64,000 bases of DNA from Pukyongia sp963768085 (lineage in GTDB: Bacteria > Bacteroidota > Bacteroidia > Flavobacteriales > Flavobacteriaceae). The first letter of the stretch is position 1, and each line of letters opens with the position of its first letter. The notes beneath the pieces are model-generated. The model ran no database searches and had not been told where the DNA came from. It worked only from the letters and a program-made list of their open reading frames with translations. The position numbers were made by a program, and so were the translations under genes. Positions 36,167 through 45,422 of this stretch are shown here, piece after piece. The stretch covers positions 620,001 to 684,000 of the forward strand of contig CAVYGO010000003.1 of the NCBI GenBank assembly GCA_963768085.1, written 5' to 3'.

Positions 36167-36345
36167 TGCTCTCTTCTTCCTTAGATCAGAACTCCTAAAA
36201 TACGATTTTATTCTGTTAAGAAAACATCAAAATTCAGTCCAAAATAAGCGATTCTCAAAAGGGCTTAAAGATCGTATCGCTTTATTTGTTTTTTGAATAG
36301 CTGTTATCAATAGATAAATTCCTGTGGTAATGCTCAGCTAGATTG

Positions 36346-36353
36346 TATCTTTG
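36346..36353 (+). promoter_or_regulatory. -7 box for gltX
   Basis: TATCTTTG, a TAnnTTTG match, lies 21 bases before the ATG at 36375. No good -33 TTG is seen at the standard distance. It also supports the ATG at 36375 over a start at 36351, which would overlap the box. Confidence 0.5.
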
Positions 36354-36374
36354 CGCCGAAATTCAGATATAAAA

Positions 36375-37889
36375 ATGGCTCAAAAAGTACGTGTTCGTTT
36401 TGCTCCAAGCCCAACCGGGCCTTTGCACATAGGTGGTGTAAGAACCGCCCTTTTCAATTATCTCTTTGCTAAAAAACACAAAGGTGATTTTGTCCTTAGG
36501 ATTGAGGATACCGATCAGACCCGTTTTGTGGAAGGGGCCGAGGCTTATATTATTGAATCCCTTAATTGGCTTCATATTCCTTTTGATGAAGGCCCGGGGA
36601 AAGACGGAGGCTACGGCCCTTATCGACAAAGTGAGCGAAAGCACCTCTATAGCCAATATGCCGACAAGTTAGTTTCGGAAGGAAAAGCATACTACGCTTT
36701 CGACACCGCCGAGGAGCTAAATAAGCAGCGGGAAGATCATGAGCGTAAGGGAGAGACTTTTATTTACAATTGGCATAACCGTAAAAAACTCAATAATTCT
36801 CTGATTTTGACTTCGGAAGAAATCCAACAAAAAATTGCTTCAGGAGAGGCTTATGTTATTCGATTCAGGTCTCCACAGGATTCAATCATTCATCTGAAGG
36901 ATATAATCCGTGGTGATATTACCATAGATTCCAACACCCTCGACGATAAAGTCCTGTTTAAAAGTGACGGCATGCCCACGTATCATTTGGCGAACATCGT
37001 AGATGATCATCTCATGGAAATTTCCCATGTAATCCGTGGAGAAGAGTGGTTGCCTTCCCTGGCACTACACCAGATGTTATATGATGCATTTGGCTGGAAA
37101 GCTCCGGAATTTGCGCATCTTCCACTAATTATGAAGCCCGTAGGTAAGGGTAAACTTAGCAAACGGGATGGTGAAAAAATGGGGTTTCCGGTTTTTCCAT
37201 TAGAGTGGAAGCCCGAAAACTCATCTCCTTCAGCCGGGTACAGGGAGGAAGGCTATCTACCAGAAGCGGTTGTAAATAAGCTCGCGCTGTTAGGCTGGAA
37301 TCCCGGAACCGAACAGGAGATCTTCAGTCTTGATCAGTTGGTGGATGCTTTCGACTTAAGTCGTGTACACAAAGGGGGGGCCAAGTTCGATCCTGAAAAG
37401 ACCAAGTGGTTTCAACATCATTATCTCCAATTGGTAGATGAAGAAATCCTTGTGTCTGAATTCAATGAACTTCTCAATTCTAAAGGCATTACTGATACTT
37501 CAATTTCAGCTAAAATTGTGCCTATGCTAAAAGAGCGCGCTACTTTTGTGGAAGATCTATGGGAACAGGGAAGTTTCTTTTTCGAAGCTCCGGTAAGTTA
37601 TGATGAAAAGGCCTCGAAGAAAGCATTTAAACAAGATACGGCAGAGATACTGGCCTCGGTTATGGGGTTAATTCAAAAATCTGAAAGCGTCACCGCTCAA
37701 AATCTTTCTGAAACGATTAAGGGGTGGATAACATCTAATGAGATTGGTTTTGGAAAAGTGATGATGCCATTAAGACTAGCTTTAGTGGGTGAAATGAAAG
37801 GTCCTGATGTATTCGAAATCGTATCTGTGCTAGGTAAAGAGGAAAGTTCAAAGCGCATTCAGAAGGCAATTGATTTTATCAATAGTTAG
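36375..37889 (+). CDS. gltX: Glutamate-tRNA ligase
   Basis: Class I aminoacyl-tRNA synthetase of 504 residues, charging tRNA-Glu. The HIGH-type motif appears as PLHIGG (16-21), after RFAPSPTGP; the KMSKS-type motif is KLSKRDG; and IRGEEWLPS is present. The ATG at 36375 is chosen for the canonical MAQKVRVRFAPSPTG start. A separate GlnRS is encoded at 43.6 kb, so this organism charges tRNA-Gln directly. Its stop overlaps the convergent outer-membrane protein gene by 4 bases. Confidence 0.97.
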   Translation: MAQKVRVRFAPSPTGPLHIGGVRTALFNYLFAKKHKGDFVLRIEDTDQTRFVEGAEAYIIESLNWLHIPFDEGPGKDGGYGPYRQSERKHLYSQYADKLVSEGKAYYAFDTAEELNKQREDHERKGETFIYNWHNRKKLNNSLILTSEEIQQKIASGEAYVIRFRSPQDSIIHLKDIIRGDITIDSNTLDDKVLFKSDGMPTYHLANIVDDHLMEISHVIRGEEWLPSLALHQMLYDAFGWKAPEFAHLPLIMKPVGKGKLSKRDGEKMGFPVFPLEWKPENSSPSAGYREEGYLPEAVVNKLALLGWNPGTEQEIFSLDQLVDAFDLSRVHKGGAKFDPEKTKWFQHHYLQLVDEEILVSEFNELLNSKGITDTSISAKIVPMLKERATFVEDLWEQGSFFFEAPVSYDEKASKKAFKQDTAEILASVMGLIQKSESVTAQNLSETIKGWITSNEIGFGKVMMPLRLALVGEMKGPDVFEIVSVLGKEESSKRIQKAIDFINS

Positions 37890-38563
37890 AAGTAGAATAC
37901 TGCGCCAAAGATCAGGGTGGTACTGTTCCCTTTAAAATCGGTTTTTATTAATCCCTTGTCGTTGAGGTTTTTAAGCATATTGGTAACTCCATACTGGTAC
38001 TGGCCCCACAAACGAAAGTTCTCCAGCCCTGCGGTTAAACCACCCATGACGAGGAAGTTTACTTTTGACACATCCTGAATCTGAGAAGCCCTGAGAATTA
38101 GATCGTCATTATCAAGAATGTAATTTCCATAAGTGTCTTCACTCTTCAATTTCATCTTTCCGCTTACATTAAGCAGTGGTCCGAATTCCAGGCTAAGGTG
38201 ATGCCGAATAATATTGTAGCTCCCAAGAAAATTTACCTGCACCCCCTCAATGCTGTAATCCACATATTCCTGAATATTCTGCGGGTTGATACCTCCGGTG
38301 TTTACAGCTAATACTTCGATATTATTACTGAAAAAATTAATCCCGTAAATGAGATCAAAGCCATTATAGAAAGATCCTCGGGTCGTGAATCCTCCGATAA
38401 AACCGCTTGCTTGCTTTGTTTTGAAATCCGATGTTTTAATATCGAATAGCGTGAGGCCCGCTTTTAATCCCAATCTGTTATAGCTGCCATAATTTCGTTG
38501 AGCCTGAGATGTAATGATAAAAAAAAGAGTGAAAGTAACAAAGGCTAGGTTTTTTAGACTCAT
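37886..38563 (-). CDS. PorT-like outer-membrane beta-barrel protein (hypothetical)
   Basis: A 225-residue exported protein. The N-terminus has a signal peptide (FVTFTLFFIITSQAQ, with cleavage near AQ/RN). The mature part shows alternating hydrophobic/polar residues and many Gly and aromatic residues (GLKAGLTLFD, GGFTTRGSFYNGFDLIYGINF) and ends in an aromatic residue (FGAVFYF), as an eight-stranded outer-membrane barrel would. It could be an OmpA-like or PorT-family porin; the precise role is unknown. It has no obvious operon partner and is convergent with gltX. Confidence 0.65.
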   Translation of the reverse strand: MSLKNLAFVTFTLFFIITSQAQRNYGSYNRLGLKAGLTLFDIKTSDFKTKQASGFIGGFTTRGSFYNGFDLIYGINFFSNNIEVLAVNTGGINPQNIQEYVDYSIEGVQVNFLGSYNIIRHHLSLEFGPLLNVSGKMKLKSEDTYGNYILDNDDLILRASQIQDVSKVNFLVMGGLTAGLENFRLWGQYQYGVTNMLKNLNDKGLIKTDFKGNSTTLIFGAVFYF

Positions 38564-38645
38564 AAATCAGATATCAATTATGGCAATAAAAGTAGCTTTA
38601 AATTCGTATCTTCAACGGTGTTTTTAATTTAATATTTCAATTAAT

Positions 38646-39644
38646 ATGAGTGGTTTTTTTGTATTTGCGATTCCTCTTGGAATCATTATCTTCTTTATTT
38701 TATTCTCAGCTTTATTTACTGTGAAGCAACAAACTTCTGCAATCATGGAAACTTTCGGTCGTTTTAGTAGTATTCGAACTTCCGGATTGCAATTTAAGAT
38801 TCCGTTAGTACAGCGCATAGCTGGACGTATCAATCTAAAGATTCAGCAGCTGGATGTTTTGGTCGAAACAAAGACTAAGGATGATGTATTCGTGAGGCTG
38901 AAAATATCGGTCCAGTTCCAGGTGATTCGCGAAAAGGTATACGACGCGTTCTACAAGCTACAAAGTCCACAAGATCAGATAACTTCATATGTGTTCGATG
39001 TTGTGCGGGCGGAAGTTCCGAAAATGAAACTTGACGATGTTTTCGAGCGAAAGGATGACATAGCCATTGCGGTTAAGAGTGAACTTAATGATGCTATGAT
39101 CGATTACGGCTATGATATTATTAAAACTTTGGTGACAGATATTGACCCCGATGTTCAGGTAAAAGCCGCCATGAACCGGATTAATGCTGCTGAACGAGAA
39201 AAAGTTGCTGCGGAGTACGAGGCAGAGGCCGAACGTATTAAGATCGTTGCTAAAGCAAGAGCGGAAGCGGAAAGCAAGAGGTTGCAAGGGCAGGGAATAG
39301 CCGATCAGCGGCGTGAAATTGCACGTGGCCTTGAAGAAAGTGTTGATGTACTTAATAATGTGGGTATTAATTCTCAGGAAGCGTCAGCTTTGATCGTGGT
39401 TACTCAGCATTACGATACCTTGCAGTCCATAGGCGAAGAGACCAATACAAATCTTATTCTTCTTCCAAATTCGCCTCAGGCGGGAAGCAATATGCTCAAC
39501 GACATGATTGCCTCATTTGTGGCCAGCAACCAGATCGGTGAAGAGATGAAAAAGAAAAACCAGGCAGATCCCAATATGGGAACAAAGCGACCTAAAACCA
39601 AACGCAAGCCTCCGACAACAGATAATCCCGATGTAACTTTTTAA
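38646..39644 (+). CDS. SPFH/Band 7 domain protein (stomatin/prohibitin-like)
   Basis: A 332-residue protein with one N-terminal membrane helix (VFAIPLGIIIFFILFSALF) and an SPFH domain. Conserved stretches include SGLQFKIPLVQRIAGRINLKIQQLDV, KTKDDVFVRLKISVQFQV and the alanine/glutamate-rich helix REKVAAEYEAEAERIKIVAKARAEAESKRLQGQG. Such proteins form membrane microdomain scaffolds or protease-regulator cages. The terminal 30 residues are basic and low complexity. The nearby minus-strand genes do not suggest a partner. A terminator follows. Confidence 0.85.
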   Translation: MSGFFVFAIPLGIIIFFILFSALFTVKQQTSAIMETFGRFSSIRTSGLQFKIPLVQRIAGRINLKIQQLDVLVETKTKDDVFVRLKISVQFQVIREKVYDAFYKLQSPQDQITSYVFDVVRAEVPKMKLDDVFERKDDIAIAVKSELNDAMIDYGYDIIKTLVTDIDPDVQVKAAMNRINAAEREKVAAEYEAEAERIKIVAKARAEAESKRLQGQGIADQRREIARGLEESVDVLNNVGINSQEASALIVVTQHYDTLQSIGEETNTNLILLPNSPQAGSNMLNDMIASFVASNQIGEEMKKKNQADPNMGTKRPKTKRKPPTTDNPDVTF

Positions 39645-39649
39645 AAGCT

Positions 39650-39678
39650 AGCCCCTGTTCTTATCAGGGGCTTTTTTT
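39650..39678 (+). terminator. Rho-independent terminator after the SPFH gene
   Basis: The stem AGCCCCTG/CAGGGGCT has a 7-base loop and is followed by a run of T residues (39672-39678). It overlaps the stop of the convergent EptA-like gene at its end. Confidence 0.8.
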
Positions 39679-41176
39679 ATTTTGCCTCAGTAATTTGAAG
39701 ATCAAGAAGATCTAAAAGCGTGGGATAGATCATATCGGTTGTGATATTACTATCCTTTAGTTGTTCTATTGCTGTTACTTTTCCCGGGTACCATTGCCGG
39801 AAAGTTTCTGAAAACCATAGAATGTATCCCGGATTTTTTAAAGCTTCGTCCTCCTGAGCATGAAGCCATTTTCCTCCTTCGCCCAAGAGTTCGCCGTGAT
39901 CAGATACGTAGATCATAAAAGCAGGAAATTCTTCCTTCTCCAGTCTTGTTATTACTTCATTCAGAAAATAATCCAGATATACTACCGTATTGTCATACGA
40001 GTTCACAACTTGTTCCCTGGTCAATGACGGAATATATTTACTGTCGATCACGGGTGTAAATATTCTGTGATGATCTTCATAACGATTTTCATACCACCAA
40101 TGACTTCCTATCATATGGATGGTGATAAGTTGCTTAGTGTCAAGCTGTAATAAGGAATCCATGGGTTTTAGCATAATACCGTCCAGTTCTTTATCGAAGC
40201 TGAAGACAGACCTATACTTATCAACTAAAATTATATCCTTGTTCGTTTCAGCGATAGGTTGATATGATTTTTCCATGGTCTGATTACCAATCCATGTAGT
40301 TTTGAACCCCCCTTTATTGGCAATTGAGTACAAGGAGGTGTAGACGCCAGTAGTGTCCGTTAAGAGTTGGTCTGTAAGAATTTGAGGCACACTCGTGGCA
40401 GTAATTGTTTTGCTTGTAAATAAGTTCGCGTAACTAATGATGTCATTTCTTTTTGAAAGCAAAGGGGTTGTGTTTCGCTCATAGCCATTCAGTCCGAGGT
40501 GATCGGCTCTTAAGGTTTCGCCAAGAACGAATATCCCCTTCACGGTGTTGTCCCCCGAGATTACTTCAGGGAGCTTTTGTTTCAATTGAAAAGGAGGTTG
40601 TTCGTAATATTCATCCAGCGCAACTACTACATTGTATGGCAATCTGAATTTAAAGATTCCGTATTGTTTCCGTTCGAATATGAAGAACATTATAACCAGG
40701 GCTAATGCAGGCACAATGAGTATCCGCACACCTCTCCGGCTATCTAAATTTCCATACCAATTAAGAATCAAGATCAGGAGAGCCACCGCGAATAGATAAA
40801 ATAGAAAGTACGGAATGGTTATTAGATCTATGGCTATATCCGGCTTTGTCTCAAGCACTCCTTGAATGAGCGAAGGAGTAATGGAAATATCCTGGGAGTA
40901 CGCCCAGAATGAAAATCCGCAATACGCAAGAAACAAAATTGAAAACACAATTCTGAAGGTCCATTTAAAAAGGCTAAGGACGTACAGCATTCCGGCAACC
41001 GTAGCTTGTAAGGCACAAAGATGTAGCAAATAAATCGCATGATCCTTAAATCCTTCAAGCGGGACATGATAATACGATGCGCCGGTAATAAAAACGACAA
41101 TGATCGCATTCAGTGCGAGATGAAAGAAAATTACAGGTTTAAGATTTCTTAATTTTTCCATCCAGTATAGGTACAT
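39677..41176 (-). CDS. Phosphoethanolamine transferase, EptA-like (sulfatase fold)
   Basis: A 499-residue inner-membrane protein. Five hydrophobic helices in residues 13-170 are followed by a periplasmic alkaline-phosphatase-type domain with VLGETLRADH (metal-binding E220), the catalytic threonine segment TSKTITATSVP (T257 aligns with T280 of EptA), IHMIGSHWWY and YVSDHGELLGEGGKW. It transfers phosphoethanolamine from phosphatidylethanolamine to a sugar acceptor such as lipid A or a surface glycan. Modification of the polysaccharide encoded at the left of the window is possible but not shown. The ATG at 41176 is given; an internal ATG at 41161 is equally plausible. Confidence 0.85.
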   Translation of the reverse strand: MYLYWMEKLRNLKPVIFFHLALNAIIVVFITGASYYHVPLEGFKDHAIYLLHLCALQATVAGMLYVLSLFKWTFRIVFSILFLAYCGFSFWAYSQDISITPSLIQGVLETKPDIAIDLITIPYFLFYLFAVALLILILNWYGNLDSRRGVRILIVPALALVIMFFIFERKQYGIFKFRLPYNVVVALDEYYEQPPFQLKQKLPEVISGDNTVKGIFVLGETLRADHLGLNGYERNTTPLLSKRNDIISYANLFTSKTITATSVPQILTDQLLTDTTGVYTSLYSIANKGGFKTTWIGNQTMEKSYQPIAETNKDIILVDKYRSVFSFDKELDGIMLKPMDSLLQLDTKQLITIHMIGSHWWYENRYEDHHRIFTPVIDSKYIPSLTREQVVNSYDNTVVYLDYFLNEVITRLEKEEFPAFMIYVSDHGELLGEGGKWLHAQEDEALKNPGYILWFSETFRQWYPGKVTAIEQLKDSNITTDMIYPTLLDLLDLQITEAK

Positions 41177-42131
41177 ATTTATTTACAAGCCAGATAATTG
41201 GAATTACCATAATGACCTGTGCAACCGACAGGGCTAGTTTTTCAACTTCAGTAAAGTTAAATACGGTGACGCCAAAAATAAAGAAAGCTACAATTTTAAT
41301 AAGGGTTAGCATCCTGATGTGGGTAGCCAAAAGTACGATAGTGTGCCGACCCAGATATGATAAAATGGTAAAAACCGGAATCAATTTAAAAAACAGGACC
41401 ACGGCAATCGATCCAGCGAGACCACCCACAAAAAAGAGAAATTCATTTCCATAGACAGAACGATACATATCGACTTTATCCGTGTTTAAATAAAAGGTCA
41501 AAATATTACAAGCAAGAAAAAGCACAAACAATAAAATAGCGGGAATGCGCGATAATTTAACCATAAAGTTCTTAAGCTTCTCACCGGCTATATAAAATCC
41601 GAGGGCGACCGCGGCTACATCAAAACTCCATGGTAGGTTCCATGAGGTTATACGTGGATAAATAAAACCGAATGCTATTATCGCTAGTAACAATATCCAG
41701 AACGCTGCTTTAATCCTGATCCTTTGTAAGGCAGCTCGTAACAGAAATACCACAAAAATGCAGGGAATAAACCAAAGTGGTATTCCCCAATCCATATATT
41801 CGGAGCCCCCCTGAGCGTAAATTATTCCGACAGCATTTTTCAGAGGAGAGGCGCCTAATTCGGCGCTTTGTCCATAATCTTTGCCTAGGGCCCACCAAAA
41901 CAGGAATAATGCGGTCGCCCAGATAAAATATGGGATGAGCAACATTTTCGCTCTGCGCTTTAATAGTGGATAATTCACTTTTTCAGGGTGAAACATTCCT
42001 GCAATAAAAAAGAAGAGTGGAACATGAAAGCTATAGATAAAAGGTTCCGTAGCTGGGAAATTGTGTCCGTACACAACAAGAAAAATAGACAACCCTCGTG
42101 CCTGGTCTATCCAGGTATATCGCTTCTCCAT
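41139..42131 (-). CDS. Acyltransferase family 3 membrane protein
   Basis: A 330-residue polytopic membrane protein of the Acyl_transf_3 family. The N-terminal segment TWIDQARGLSIFLVVYGHN holds the family's catalytic His region, followed by FHVPLFFFIAGMF and about ten hydrophobic helices. These enzymes transfer acetyl or similar groups to sugars or other acceptors on the periplasmic side. Its 3' end overlaps the EptA-like gene start by up to 38 bases, so both envelope-modifying enzymes probably come from one message. Confidence 0.83.
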   Translation of the reverse strand: MEKRYTWIDQARGLSIFLVVYGHNFPATEPFIYSFHVPLFFFIAGMFHPEKVNYPLLKRRAKMLLIPYFIWATALFLFWWALGKDYGQSAELGASPLKNAVGIIYAQGGSEYMDWGIPLWFIPCIFVVFLLRAALQRIRIKAAFWILLLAIIAFGFIYPRITSWNLPWSFDVAAVALGFYIAGEKLKNFMVKLSRIPAILLFVLFLACNILTFYLNTDKVDMYRSVYGNEFLFFVGGLAGSIAVVLFFKLIPVFTILSYLGRHTIVLLATHIRMLTLIKIVAFFIFGVTVFNFTEVEKLALSVAQVIMVIPIIWLVNKYVPILDGKIKKS

Positions 42132-42377
42132 ACTAATCTTACCCTGAATTCAACTATTCCTTACTGAAATAAAGGCTGGCTAAAGATATGTTTTTTTACG
42201 AACTGTACATTGGTATGATGCTCTTCAGCGCCTGATGAAAAAAATCACCGTCAATTCATGAAATTCGATCAAGACATGGTAAAATCTCTTGTAAAATATC
42301 AATTAAATTTTACCTTCACACTCTGCGTCGTAGAAATTTCAGCTTCTAGCACCCCTTCTCAAATTCAACAATTAATT

Positions 42378-42851
42378 ATGAAAAATTTTAATTTTCTCGC
42401 AACATGCTTAATAGCAATGTTTGTAATGGGGGCCACAAACGCGAAGTCCCTTGATGTCGATTCATCAGATCAATCAGAATGTTTAACACCATTTGCATCG
42501 CCCGATAACCCGGGTAAAGATTATGATTTCTCTTATCTGAAACCGGGTGAAACAGCCGATATTTCCGGTTACGATTCGAATGGCAGGACCTTCAAATACC
42601 GGGTTACACGAACTTCCGGCGGTATTGATGTTGCCGTTTATAGTGCTTCGATCAAGAATGCGGACCCAAACACCGTAGTTACTTTTAAAGGGCCAAATGG
42701 CGTTATAAGTTCCACAACGCTAGGACAAGTCGCGTCACAGCGCTGCGGATGGTTGTGTGTTCTAGTCCATGTTTTCTGTGTGAAAGTCCATATTGGCCCT
42801 CCCGGGAATACTTGGGAATGGGATTGTGACACGTCGACAAATGAAAACTAG
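42378..42851 (+). CDS. Secreted cysteine-containing protein of unknown function
   Basis: I do not recognise this protein. From ATG 42378 it is 157 residues with a signal peptide (FLATCLIAMFVMGATNA, cleavage around residue 22) and a mature polar domain. Cysteines lie at 35, 123, 127, 134 and 150, the last four clustered in a C-terminal hydrophobic/aromatic region (GWLCVLVHVFC and WEWDC). The frame can be opened further upstream, but the extension has no sensible start context. It precedes a CPBP-family membrane protein by 20 bases. The C-terminal cysteine cluster could form disulfides after export. Confidence 0.6.
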   Translation: MKNFNFLATCLIAMFVMGATNAKSLDVDSSDQSECLTPFASPDNPGKDYDFSYLKPGETADISGYDSNGRTFKYRVTRTSGGIDVAVYSASIKNADPNTVVTFKGPNGVISSTTLGQVASQRCGWLCVLVHVFCVKVHIGPPGNTWEWDCDTSTNEN

Positions 42852-42871
42852 ATAACCAGTCTATTCATTAT

Positions 42872-43621
42872 ATGTCTTTAATCAGAAAAATAAAGGAAAG
42901 TATAATCACAAAATGGATCGTTTTGTATTATACTTTCTTTTTTATACTTGGGAGCTATCTTTTATTACAACTGTTATTTACAACGCTTCAATTTCTCCTT
43001 TTCAGCAACCCGGAGCAAACCGTAACAATTCAAGGCTTCTCTGTGGTTATTGATAGTATACAATACCAAATTTGGGACGTTCCCCAATTCCATATAGCCA
43101 TAATTCTAAGCACACTTATTGTTCTTGGCCTCATATACTTAACCATAAAATTATTGGTAAAGGTCAGCCCAATACAATACCTGGGGTTTTCACGAATAAG
43201 CAAGGAACACCTTATATGGCTGTTTTATAGTGTCATTGTACTAATATGCGGTATAGTACTCCGTGAGTTTGTGATCAATACCTCGGACATTAGGATAAGC
43301 GCTGATGGTTTGTTGGAAAAAACACTTGTTGTCCTGGGCTTAGGGTTTTTTGGACCTATTTTCGAAGAGAGCTTATACCGGGGATTCCTCCTTGCAAGAA
43401 TGGACGATATTCTTAAATCTAAACATCGGTGGATCACTATTGTAACTACTGCACTGCTATTCTCTGTTTTTCACTTTCAATATAATCTGATCGAACTCAT
43501 ATATGTTTTTGGCATAGGAGTTTTTCTTGCGCTCATGCGTTTTAAAACAGGATCCCTTTGGTTTCCTGTTATATTCCATGTGGTTGGGAATCTCTATGCG
43601 GTTTTTATGCTAATCTTATGA
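42872..43621 (+). CDS. CPBP family intramembrane metalloprotease (Rce1/Abi-like)
   Basis: A 249-residue polytopic membrane protein with about eight hydrophobic helices. The conserved glutamate-arginine motif EESLYR is at 165-170, H201 is in the next helix (FHFQYN), and H236/N240 are in VIFHVVGN, matching the three motifs of CPBP proteins. Relatives cleave prenylated or other peptides and some protect against bacteriocins. Whether this one acts on the small secreted protein encoded just before it is a hypothesis. The stop overlaps the convergent glnS stop region by 6 bases. Confidence 0.85.
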   Translation: MSLIRKIKESIITKWIVLYYTFFFILGSYLLLQLLFTTLQFLLFSNPEQTVTIQGFSVVIDSIQYQIWDVPQFHIAIILSTLIVLGLIYLTIKLLVKVSPIQYLGFSRISKEHLIWLFYSVIVLICGIVLREFVINTSDIRISADGLLEKTLVVLGLGFFGPIFEESLYRGFLLARMDDILKSKHRWITIVTTALLFSVFHFQYNLIELIYVFGIGVFLALMRFKTGSLWFPVIFHVVGNLYAVFMLIL

Positions 43622-45298
43622 ATTATTATCCAGTTTAGCCCAAGAGTCTCGCAGCGGTACCGTTCGATTAAAGATAATATTACCCTCGGTGGAGTCCCTG
43701 TCCACAGTAAAATATCCTAGTCGCTGAAATTGTACTTTGTCCTCTGGATTCAGCTCGGTAAGGCTTGGCTCGCCAAATGCCCGTACTACTTCAAGCGAAT
43801 GGGGATTGACAAACTCCATAAAATCCTTATCCTTATGCGTGTCCGGAGATGGGTCTGTGAACAGTCGGTCGTATAGTCGAACCTCAATCGGGATGGCATG
43901 TTCAGCAGACACCCAATGCAGCGTTCCTTTTACTTTGCGCATAGAAGCTTCCGTCCCGCTTCCACTTCGGCTATCGGGATCGTAGGTGCAATGTATTTCA
44001 ACTATATTGCCCACTTCGTCTTTAGCCACGCTCTCACCTTTGATAATATACCCGTTTTTCAATCGTACTTCCTTATTCAAAGTTAACCGGAAGAACTTCC
44101 GATTCGCTTCCTCTTTAAAGTCCTCTTTCTCTATATACAATTCCCGTGAAAAAGGAACTTTCCGGAATCCGGCATTTTCATCCTCCGGGTTATTCTCTGC
44201 GTCTAACCATTCAACTTTGTCTTCCGGATAATTTGTGATCACTAATTTGACCGGGTTGAGGACAGCCATCACGCGAGTGGTCTTTTTATTCAGGTCTTCG
44301 CGTATGTTAAATTCGAGATGAGATACATCAATTAGGTTTTCGCGTTTTCCTACGCCAATACTGTCTACAAAATTGCGTATGGATTCAGGTGTATACCCTC
44401 TTCGTCTCAACCCGGAAATAGTGGGCATTCTTGGATCGTCCCAACCGCTTACAACTCCTTCCTCCACTAAACGAGCCAGCTTACGTTTACTTACAACGGT
44501 ATGGCTCATATTGCGACGTGCAAATTCACGCTGTTTAGGCCTTAATTTATCGGAGGAATAGACCTGGTCAAGAAACCAGTCGTATAGCTCACGATGAGGT
44601 AAAAACTCGAGAGTACAAAAAGAATGTGAAACTTGTTCTATATAATCACTCTCGCCATGAGTCCAGTCGTATAGCGGAAATATCTTCCAGTCTGTCCCCG
44701 TTCTGTGGTGGTGTTCGTGTAAAACTCGGTACATCACCGGGTCTCTCATTAGCATGTTAGGTGAAGACATATCGATTCGAGCGCGTAGTACATGTTCTCC
44801 CTCGTCTGCTTCCCCGTTTTTCATCTTCTCAAAAAGATCCAGGCTCTCCGTAAATGGCCGGTTTCTGTAAGGGCTGTCCTGACCGGGCTGGTTCGGGCTG
44901 CCTTTTTGTTTGGCAATCTCTTCTGAACTTTGTGAATCAACATAAGCTTTACCCTCCTTTATGAACTGAACCGCCCAATCGTAGAGTTTCTGAAAATAAT
45001 CGGAAGCGTATCTTTCCTGGTCCCAGGTAAAACCCAGCCAAGAAATATCACGTTTAATCGCATCCACAAACTCCTGCTCTTCTTTTGTAGGATTCGTGTC
45101 GTCGAACCTCAGATTTACCGGAGCGTTATACTTTTCGCCTAAACCAAAATTTAAGCAAATGGCAGACGCGTGCCCGATGTGCAAATATCCATTTGGTTCT
45201 GGCGGAAAACGAAAGCGAAGTGACTTTTTCGAATATCCCGAATCCAGATCTCTTTCTATTATGTGTTCAATAAAATTGAGGGGTTCTTCTTTTGACAT
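43616..45298 (-). CDS. glnS: Glutamine-tRNA ligase
   Basis: Class I synthetase of 560 residues charging tRNA-Gln. The HIGH motif is at residues 40-43 in PPEPNGYLHIGHAS, followed by NLRFDDTNP and a KMSKS-like VVSKRKL. The C-terminal tRNA anticodon-binding beta-barrel domain is present. A separate gltX is in the same window, consistent with a non-amidotransferase route for Gln-tRNA. It is divergent to folB, and their -7 boxes lie about eight bases apart. Confidence 0.97.
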   Translation of the reverse strand: MSKEEPLNFIEHIIERDLDSGYSKKSLRFRFPPEPNGYLHIGHASAICLNFGLGEKYNAPVNLRFDDTNPTKEEQEFVDAIKRDISWLGFTWDQERYASDYFQKLYDWAVQFIKEGKAYVDSQSSEEIAKQKGSPNQPGQDSPYRNRPFTESLDLFEKMKNGEADEGEHVLRARIDMSSPNMLMRDPVMYRVLHEHHHRTGTDWKIFPLYDWTHGESDYIEQVSHSFCTLEFLPHRELYDWFLDQVYSSDKLRPKQREFARRNMSHTVVSKRKLARLVEEGVVSGWDDPRMPTISGLRRRGYTPESIRNFVDSIGVGKRENLIDVSHLEFNIREDLNKKTTRVMAVLNPVKLVITNYPEDKVEWLDAENNPEDENAGFRKVPFSRELYIEKEDFKEEANRKFFRLTLNKEVRLKNGYIIKGESVAKDEVGNIVEIHCTYDPDSRSGSGTEASMRKVKGTLHWVSAEHAIPIEVRLYDRLFTDPSPDTHKDKDFMEFVNPHSLEVVRAFGEPSLTELNPEDKVQFQRLGYFTVDRDSTEGNIIFNRTVPLRDSWAKLDNNS

Positions 45299-45384
45299 GG
45301 TTTATGTTTAATCTCTTCCTGTTACATTTTGGCCAGGCATCTTTATTCTAAACAGCCTTACTAAATTCGTATTCCAACGACGGA

Positions 45385-45417
45385 CAAAGGTAAAAAAAGT
45401 ATCTTTGCCGAAAGCAA
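45385..45417 (-). promoter_or_regulatory. glnS promoter (TTG-N22-TACCTTTG)
   Basis: On the minus strand, the TTG at 45415-45417 and the -7 box TACCTTTG at 45385-45392 are 22 bases apart, within the Bacteroidetes spacing. The ATG is at 45298. Confidence 0.5.
45400..45407 (+). promoter_or_regulatory. folB -7 box
   Basis: TATCTTTG, a TAnnTTTG match, lies 15 bases before the folB ATG. It sits inside the spacer of the divergent glnS promoter, so the two genes cannot be bound independently by RNA polymerase at the same moment. Confidence 0.5.
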
Positions 45418-45422
45418 TTTAA

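Noticed and set aside
36375..45298. gltX and glnS as a duplicated synthetase pair
   Set aside because: They are distinct enzymes (GluRS and GlnRS) with different motifs and lengths, not copies.
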